30,652 bases of DNA from assembly GCA_015680685.1 (NCBI GenBank), contig MNCI01011864.1, positions 251,970-282,621 on the forward strand, in the 5' to 3' direction. Numbering within the stretch: the stretch's first letter is position 1; the number at the start of each line of letters is the position of its first letter. The stretch is from Gnetum montanum (taxonomy: Eukaryota > Streptophyta > Gnetopsida > Gnetales > Gnetaceae). The notes beneath the pieces are model-generated. The model was not told the DNA's origin and made no database searches. It worked only from the letters and a program-made list of their open reading frames with translations. The translations under genes and the position numbers were made by a program. Below, in pieces: positions 12,001 to 21,000 of the stretch.

Positions 12001-15000
12001 TGGAAGTAGGGTAAAAAGGACCCAAACCACATAACTCTTTGTGTTCTTGTGCTATTTTTACTGTTTTCATTTTGCTTTCATTTTGTTATCACAGCAAATG
12101 TTTGCTAAAGTTTAGAATGTTTTGAGAGTGATTTATAGTGTTTCTTGATTTGCTACAGCACAATATTTTGCCTCTAATGATTTATTCAGATATGTAGGGT
12201 TCTAATAATTTCTCTAGAGCATTTGTAGTGTGTTTTTCAGATCTAATTGTTTTCAAATCTAATTATAACAACTAGTATCAGAGCTACATTTAAAGAGATG
12301 GAGAAGCTGCAAACAACGGAAAGATTGGCACGAAGGAACTGGAACGTTTGGAGCATTTTGATTAAGGTTGTTTTAGTACAAAAGGAGTGCCAAGAGGCCC
12401 TAGAACCCTCTCAACCAGCAGGAATGTCAAATGCTGATTGGAGGAAAATTAAGACTAAGGCATTATTTTTCATTCATCCAACCCTAAGCAATGGGATTTT
12501 GGCCTTAATCAAACCTGATATGGATCCGCATGATCTGTGGCAAACGTTGAAGAATAGGTTTGACAAAGTATCATGTTTGAATACCTTTCACACTTATCAC
12601 TCATTATCGACCTTCTTTACATATGCCCAAACCATCTAAGACACCATTTCTGAACTTATGTGAAATAGAAGTCACTCCATTAATGATTATATTGTGCAAT
12701 TTGTATCTTCTAAAAATATTCAACATCCATATATGCATTTGCATTTCTGCCATATAGCTCTTTTGTACTACCTAGCACCTGATAAGATAGCAAGCTTGAT
12801 TGCGCTTATTTTGCACATATTTATTTAATTTATGCTTATCTGTTAAATATCTTATATATACTTTCAAAGTCAAAGAAGCATGGCTCACTTGTTGGAAAAA
12901 TGAAGAAAAATACATTAATTGTTGTATTTCCTTTTATGTTGCATTTGATGTGGGGATGTGTTTTATCCCACATGTATTAGGATTGGGGTTTGGTCCTCAT
13001 GTTTCCTCATAAATAGGAGGCTTGGTGTTTTATCCCACATGTATTAGGATTGGGGTTTGGTCTCATGTTTCTTCATAAGTAGAAGGCTTGGGGTAGCGTT
13101 TAGTGTGTGCTTTGAAGTGAAAGCATTGTATCAAGGTTTTCCCTTGGAGTCGTGAATCTTGTTGGTGTTGATCTGAGATCTATTGGAATAACAGATTGGG
13201 TGTTTTGAAAAGTTACAAGGACGGCTTGTGTCCTGAAGATTTGAGAAGAATAGAAGGTAGATCAGCATTGTTGTGGAAGTAGGGTAAAAAGGACCCAAAC
13301 CACATAACTCTTTGTGTTCTTGTGCTATTTTTACTGTTTTCATTTTGCTTTCATTTTGTTATCACCGCAAATGTTTGCTAAAGTTTAGAATGTTTTGAGA
13401 GTGATTTATAGTNAAGAGTGATTTATAGTGTTTCTTGACTTGCTACAGCACAATATTTTGCCTCTAATGATTTATTCAGATATGTAGGGTTCTAATAATT
13501 TCTCTAGAGCATTTGTAGTGTGTTTTCAGATCTAATTGTTTTCAAATCTAATTATAACAACTAGTATCAGAGCTACATTTAAAGAGATGGAGAGGTTGCA
13601 AACAACGGAAAGATTGGCACGAAGGAACTGGAACGTTTGGAGCATTTTGATTAAGGTTGTTTTAGTACAAAAGGAGTGCCAAGAGGCCCTAGAACCCTCT
13701 CAACCAGCAGGAATGTCAAATGCTGATTGGAGGAAAATTAAGACTAAGGCATTATTTTTCATTCATCCAACCCTAAGCAATGGGATTTTGGCCTTAATCA
13801 AACCTGATATGGATCCGCATGATCTGTGGCAAACGTTGAAGAATAGGTTTGACAAAGTATCATGTTTGAATACCTTTCACACTTATCAGAAAGTTTTTGA
13901 ATACCTTTCACACTTATTAGAAAGTTTTTAAATGCAAGAAGAAATCTTATGTTTCTTTTCAAGATCATTTGGATGAGATGATAGAAAATCTGAATAAGTT
14001 GGAGGAATATAAAATTGTTATTCCATATTTAGTTAAATCCTATACTTTGTTAGACTCCTTACCTGATTCCTGGTCTGCAATTGTGACATCTATTACTACT
14101 TCTATGAGTGTTTCATCTATGACATTTGAACAGGTTGTGTTTTACCTTTCAGGATTCAGAAAGAAGAGTAGATGAGTCTTCTAGATCTAGAAATGTTTAT
14201 GTAGCAGAGGAAAGAGGTAGAAGTAGGAGATGTTTCCCAAGTAGGGGGAGAAGCACGGACAGAGGAGTATCACATGGCATAACTCAAACTCAAGAGTGCT
14301 AATACTGCAAGAAGAAAGGTCATTTGAAGAAGGATTTCTTTGCATGGAAAGCATAGAAAAATAAAGGAAATGAGAAGTTAGAAGAAGGAACATCAAAGGT
14401 ACATGTAGCTGATGAAAACGTTAGTTTTCTGATTCAAGAACAATGTACAATGGTGGCAGATGGATACAGCAGTGACATCTGGTTGATTGACTCAAGTGCC
14501 TCCTTTCATATTTGTCCAAATAAGTCTTGTTTTGCATCTTATCATAAAGTTGAATCTAGTTTTGTATATGTTGCTAATGGAAAAGCTTTAAAAGTTCTTG
14601 GAATTGGAAGAGTATAAGTCTGCAACAAGCAGGGATGCCAAAGGTGACAATAGATAACATTAGACATGTTCCTGAAGTTACAAAGAAGCTGATTTCAGTT
14701 CCATAGCTGGATGATTCAGGTTTGAATTTTAGTAGTGGAGGTGGACATTGGAGGATTTCCAAAGGAATCATGACCATTCTGAAAAGAAAGAAGGAGGGTA
14801 GCTTATATACATTGTTGGCAGATTTATGCAACTCTATTGCAACAATTTCTGATACAGAAAATTCTGAAGTGTGGCATAGATGTCTTGGACACATTGGCTA
14901 GTCAAGCTTAAAGGTACTTCAAAATTAGACTCTCATTCCTATATTTTCTTATGCTCAAACTGATTGCAAAGACTGTTTAGTTAGAAAATCTAGGAGAATA

Positions 15001-18000
15001 AACTTTTGTAGGGATTTGGACAGCAAAAAGAAAAATAAGTTAGAATTGGTTTATTCTGATGTTTGTGGTCCTATGACTCCCATTTTTCTTGGTGGATCTA
15101 TTTATTTTGTGACTTTCATAGATGATTGTACAAGGAAGGTTTGGGTTTATATGCTGAAATCAAAAGATGAAGTGTTTTCAGTTTTCAAAACATTTGTTGC
15201 AAGAGTAGAAAATGAAACAGGTCTGAAAATAAAATGTTTGCAAACTGATAATGGTGGGGAGTACACTTCTAAAGTATTTGCTGATTTTTGTAACATCAAA
15301 GGAATTAGGCACATTCGTACCCCTCATAGTAGACCACAGGAAAATGGAGTTGTTGAAAGATGCAACAGAACATTGCTGGATCGTGCTAGAACAATGGTTT
15401 CAGGTGCAGGCCTACCTAAGACATTTTGGGGAGAGGCAGTTATGACTGCTGCATATTTGGTGAATAGGTCTCCACATTCTTCAATTGATAATGTTGTTCC
15501 AGAAGTTGTTTGGAAAGGTAAAAACGTTTCATACAGTCATTTAAGAGTTTTTGGATGCGAGACATTTATGCATATTCTAAAGAAAAACAAAACTAAGTTG
15601 GAGGATAGGGCTAAAAGTTGCATATTTGTTGGATATGGAGAAGATGAGTTAGGATTCAGACTTTGGGATCCTAATTGAAACATGTAGTGAGATCACGGGA
15701 TGTTAAATTCAGAGAAAATGTGATATTTAGTGAGCTGCAAAAGAAAGACAAGGATAGAAATGGCTCAAAAAGCATAAGGACTTCTTTTAGCGTGACTAAA
15801 GAAATTGAAAATGATGAAATTCATGGATTTTCCAGATCTGGAAACTTTGGACAACATGCTGAAAATACATGGCAGCAAGCTGAGAACTTAGGACAGCAAG
15901 GAGAAAATGCAGGACAACAAAAAAATGAGGTAGAAGATGATGAACAACAAGCTACAGATGTGTCTCATTGGGTAAGAAGGTCAACCAGAACTACCAGACC
16001 TCCTGAGAATTATGTACTTTACAATGATAGTGGTGAACCAGAAACAGTGAAGGAAGCCATGGCATGTGTTGATGCCACAAAGTGGAAGGCAGCTATGAAT
16101 GATGAATGGGAATCACTCTAACAGAACAAAACCTGGAAGCTAGTTCAGTTGCCAAAAGGGAGAAAACCCTTGGAGTGCAGGTGGCTATACAGAATTAAAT
16201 AGCAAATGGGGAAAAACGTTTCAAGGCACAGTTGGTGGTGAAAGGCTATGCACAAAAACCAAGTATTGACTTTCTTGAAATTTTTTCTCCAGTAGTAACA
16301 CACTCTTCTATACGTTTAGTGCTATCATTGGTGGCCTGCATGGACTTAGAGTTGGAACAACTTGATATAAAAACAGCATTCCTCCATGGAGATTTGGAGG
16401 AGGAAATGTACATGAAACAATCAGAAGGGTATGAAGAACAGCAAGGTTTAGGTCAAGTTTGTAAACTGAAAAAGAGTTTATATAGTTTGAAACAAAGAGT
16501 TTATATGGTTTGAAACAAGCCCCTAGGCAGTGGTATAAAATGTTTGATACTTTCATGAAGAAGCTATCTTATCAGAAAAACAACCTAGACCACTATGTGT
16601 ATTTTTCTGGAGATGTTTCAGGTAAATTTACAGTGTTGTTGTTGTATGTTGATGATATGCTGATTGCTGGAAATGATATAGCAGAGATAAAACGTTTAAA
16701 ATTGGAAATGGGCAAAAAATAGGACAGGCAAAGAAAATTCTTGGTATGAATATTTACAGGGACAAAAAAAAAAGTTGTGGCTAAGTCAGGAAGATTACAT
16801 TGGAAAGGTTCTAAAGCGTTTCAACATGGAGAATGCAAAACCTGTAAGTACACCTTTTTCAGCACAATTTAATTTATCAAAGAAGGACTGTCCAAAGTCA
16901 AAAGAGGATTTTGAAAAGGTTAAAAATATCCTATATACTTCTGCTGTTGGGTCATTGATGTATGCCATGGTTTGTACATGTCCTAATATTGCTTATGCCA
17001 TTCGAGTAGTTAGTAGATTTATGACCAACTATGGGTGGAATCACTGGTTAGCTGTCAAATGGATTTTAAAATATTTAAAGGGCACAAAAGCACATTGCTT
17101 ATGTTCTGGAGATGCTAATCTGCACATTGAAGGTTTGTAGATGCAAACTTTGCTGTTGATCATGATACAAGACGATCTTCTACAAGGTAGACATTTATTT
17201 TTGGTGGTGCAGCAATGAGTTGGTTGTCACGTCTACAACCACTAATAACTTTATCTACAACTGAATCAGAGTACGTAGCCCTCACAAAAGCATGCAAGGA
17301 GATGTTACGGATGAAGAGATTTTTGCAATTTCTTAGATTAAAACAACAAAGGTATGTTGTGTTTTGTGATAGTTTGAGTGCAATCCATCGTGCAAAGAAT
17401 TCTGCCTTTCATGCCAGGACAAAACATATAGATGTCCGATTCCACTTCATAAGAGAAATCATAGAGAATGGCTTGGTGCATGTTCAAAAGGTCCATACAA
17501 AGCTACAAAGCTCAACGTTGCTGATGCTTTAACAAAACCAATGATAGCTGAAAAACACATTTTCTGTAGGAAGAAGCTTGGGAAGCTTGGGATAACTGAA
17601 GCTTAATCAGAAGTGCACATCTCTTAAAGGCTGGTTGGATTTGTCTTCAAGAGGGAGTTTGTTGAAAAAATAAAAACAAATACATTAATTGTTGTATTTC
17701 CTTTTATGTTGCATTTGATGTGGGGATGTGTTTTATCCCACATGTATTAGGATTGGGGTTTGGTCCTCATGTTTCCTCATAAATAGGAGGCTTGGTGTTT
17801 TATCCCACATGTATTAGGATTGGGGTTTGGTCCTCATGTTTCTTCATAAATAGAAGGCTTGGGGTAGCCTTTAGTGTGTGCTTTGAAGTGAAAGCATTGT
17901 ATCAAGGTTTTACCTTGGAGACGTGAGTCTTGTTGATGTTGATCTGAGATCTGTTAGCATAATAGATTGGGTGTTTTGAAAAGTTACAAGGACGGCTTGT

Positions 18001-21000
18001 GTCCTGAAGATTTAAGAAGAATAGAAGGCATATCAACATTGTTGTGGAAGTAGGGTAAAAAGGGCCCGAACCACATAACTCTATGTGTTCTTGTGCTATT
18101 TTTACTGTTTTCATTCTACTTTCATTTTGTTATCACAGCAAATGTTTGCTAGAGTTCAGAACATTTTGAGAGTGATTTATAGTGTTTCTTGACCTGCTAC
18201 AGCACAATATTTTGCCTCTGTGGGGTTCTAATAATTTCTATAAAGCATTTGTAGTGTGTTTTCAGATCTAATTGTTTTCAGATCTGATTATAACATCACT
18301 CAGTTAAAGCAGGTGGTTTTTGGTTTTTCGTTAAAGCAGGTGGTTTTTGGTTTTTCGTTAAAGCAGGTGGTTTTTGGTTGTGCAAATCAAATGTTCAATT
18401 CTAATATATCACCTACACTGTCAAGAATATTTTCAGGAACTATGGCTTCACGTAGACAGCCAGCTATTAAAAAAATCATCATCAAATCATCTGCATACCG
18501 TAGTAGGTAAGGCAAGGCAATGTTGTTGGGATAAAGGCACCAGCATGATGATATACTATCAAACCAATTATGTAAGCAGCTGAAGCTACAATATCAACTC
18601 AATGTACGTAAACGTTTCCTTCGCGATTACTGTTCCTAACTCTTCTCCTCATTCATTAAAACTTATCATTGTCCTTTTGAGTGAATGTTGTTTCATCAAC
18701 GTCCCATTGCCTTAAAATCTAAATTCAGGTGCATGATAAGCTTCATATTTTAAAAATCTTAACATCAGATGAACTAATCACATCATGATTGCATTTCAGA
18801 CTCAACAAAAATAAAATGAAATGAATGTGTCAAATGAAAAAGACCTTCCCAAACACAACTCAAGAAATCAGCTGTCAAACTCTGAATAATTAGTAGGCCA
18901 TAATACATATTATATATGGCTGATTGTCAGAATACCTCGTCAATTTTGGTGGGAATTAAAAATTGGCAAATCTATTCAATCAATGTAGCAATAAGTACAT
19001 AAACATGATGAAAGGAAAATAAATTACTTTGCAAACAATCATGAAAATAAAAAATAAAATGGATGGCTCTGGACCTGCATGTTAAAAGCCACCATCTGAG
19101 CTCCATGAACCCAAGCAAGTAAGGGATTATAGTTCGAAGAGGTGATGCGAGTTCCTTTCGGGTACACCCTTAGGAGGTTTCGCTGGGTGAACCTAATAAA
19201 AATATCAAGGTGCTGATATTAATAAAAAAATTTAAAAATCATTCAAAAAACTAAAAAAGGAGCAATTTCACAAACAATTCTCCATACTGCTAACTCTAAT
19301 AAACATTACCTAACAACATGAGTGGCATGAGTGCTTACGACCTTTTCAACTTGTGGTTCGCTTAAGCTCACACGTCTTACATGCTCTCCCTCAACTTTTA
19401 AAGCATCTACCAAAGATGCCCCTTTCGGCTTTCCTGCTCTAATTGTTATGATACGCTTATATTCAAGCGGAGCATCATTAGGAGCAATAGCATTTGAGCC
19501 CTCTTCTTCATCATCAGATTCCACTAGCGTAATTCCAAGGGAACTTTCAACCTACAGAAAAAAGCTTTATCATATCATGTAATTAAACTGAACATCAACC
19601 CAAAAGGGCAAAAAACATATGAAAAACAGCTAGTGAGATTAAATGGTTTCATAACATGTCTGTTGCACCTTTGTTTGACTTGATAGCTCTTCCTTTTCAC
19701 CATCCAGGTCATCACCCCAAGGGGTTTCATCAGATGTCTTTTGTTTTTCCTTATCTCGTTTGCCATTAATGTCACTATCTTTACTTGACAAGTATTCTTT
19801 TGGAGGCTTAGTTGAGATGATAATACGCCCCTTTAAGGACTCTGGTGAAGGAAACTCTTTGAAGAATTCCTCCGATTCTGGGATGTAGAGAAGCGTCTCA
19901 AATATTTCTGTAATCATCTGCTTCACACAATGCAGACATATATCATAGACACATCCATAGCGGGGGAAAAAGACTAGGAAACGTTTAATATGCAGGTGTA
20001 TTGCTGCACCTTGGCTGCCTTTGCCTGCAGCTCTGGAGTAAGATGATCTTCCAAAGTTATGATGAGAGGGTATTCTGAAGCGGTAAAAGCATGTTCTTTA
20101 ATGGACCTGAGACATTTGATAAATGCTACGGGGCTGGTCAACGTCCTGCAGAATATAGTCATACCATTTAAAAACATACATTGTTGCACACATCTATATG
20201 TTTGAGGAACGTGAATTTATAATACTTTTTACAGAAGCTGCGTCCCCAAATATTGGCCAGAAAGATGATTATGTTGTAGATACCTTCCATGAAGAACATG
20301 TATATCATCCTTATCAGAGTTTGGCCAGATATCCAGCTCTATGACCCGGACGCCACGCTGAAGGGCCTTGATTATGGGAACATCACTGCAATCACTGCTG
20401 AGCTGATTTCCAGTAAGATAGGAATTGTGCCCGGTGTAAATGAAATAGTGGGATATTGGTGCCGACATATCATGATGAATCTGCATCAGAACAGGTACAG
20501 TGCAATCCTTTGAGAAAAACAAATGGATATATCGGTACGTATGTCAAGAAATAAATATTCAAGAAAAAAGCATCCATTGCCAATTTCTGATTTAGAAAGT
20601 ACTGAAACACAATGCTCACGTCAACAAATCCAGCAGCTGTGGCTGGACAGACTCGATGAATTAAAAATTGGTGTTCACTGAGAACCGTAATAATAAAATA
20701 CATGGTATCTACCTCTCCAGTACACGGAATGTGCATGTGTTTGGAGAACATGACTCTAAAAAGTCCTGAATTTTTCCCCCTACTGTTTCGCCTTAGGAGA
20801 ATAAGAAGTCATTATCATGTGTGACGCCTCTGTTATGTGTTCTTTAGCCAGCATTTACGTCATTTATAAACACAGTAATAAGTCCAAAACCTTTAAGTTC
20901 GATTTCATTTTTCCCTCGGTACCAAAGTTGAATCCAAGACCATCACAACCACTGGTTATGGTTTTTAACTGAAAAAGCAATGACGCAGGATGTGGAGAAA

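Larger units (their letters stand above)
11468..12598 (+). repeat. flank, LTR and partial gag, copy C
   Basis: It holds the flank equivalent of 9246-9394, a full 654-bp Copia LTR (11617-12270), a primer-binding site (from 12273) and the first 301 bases of gag (from ATG at 12298). It then switches, without an N, to flank sequence matching 9104 onward. Confidence 0.9.
12890..18295 (+). mobile_element. Copia (Ty1) LTR retrotransposon, decayed
   Basis: It has 5' LTR, tRNA-Met-type primer site, gag, protease, integrase, reverse transcriptase, RNase H, polypurine tract and 3' LTR, in Copia order with integrase before reverse transcriptase. A TCACT duplication flanks it. It lies in PLC intron 6, antisense to PLC. 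Every domain is broken by stops or frameshifts, including short direct duplications at 13865-13929 and 16473-16518. The LTRs differ at many bases plus an 18-bp-scale indel, so the insertion is not recent. Confidence 0.93.
3698..19074 (-). other. PLC: PLC intron 6, 15,377 bp as assembled
   Basis: It is bounded by donor GTCCAG and acceptor CTGACAG on the minus strand. It holds an opposite-strand PPR gene, a repeated flank block with three single-N seams, and a Copia element. Taking out the element (5406 bp) and the likely artefactual extra flank copies (about 3.5 kb), the ancestral intron would be about 6.5 kb. Bases 3698-5534 show no gene and ordinary AT-rich intron sequence. Confidence 0.88.

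Noticed and set aside
11858-12070. 70-codon minus-strand frame, repeated at 13131-13343 and 17902-18114
   Set aside because: It lies in the Copia LTR, antisense, and recurs only because the LTR recurs. There is no sign of coding constraint.
11617-12598. A second, separate Copia element
   Set aside because: It has only a 5' LTR and the start of gag, is nearly identical to the main element, shares its TCACT flank, and sits between assembly seams. It is more likely a duplicate contig end.
18256-18510. 84-codon frame with LKQVVFGFS repeats
   Set aside because: It runs from the 3' LTR into the 27-bp minisatellite. The repeat period keeps it open, and there is no start context or family match.
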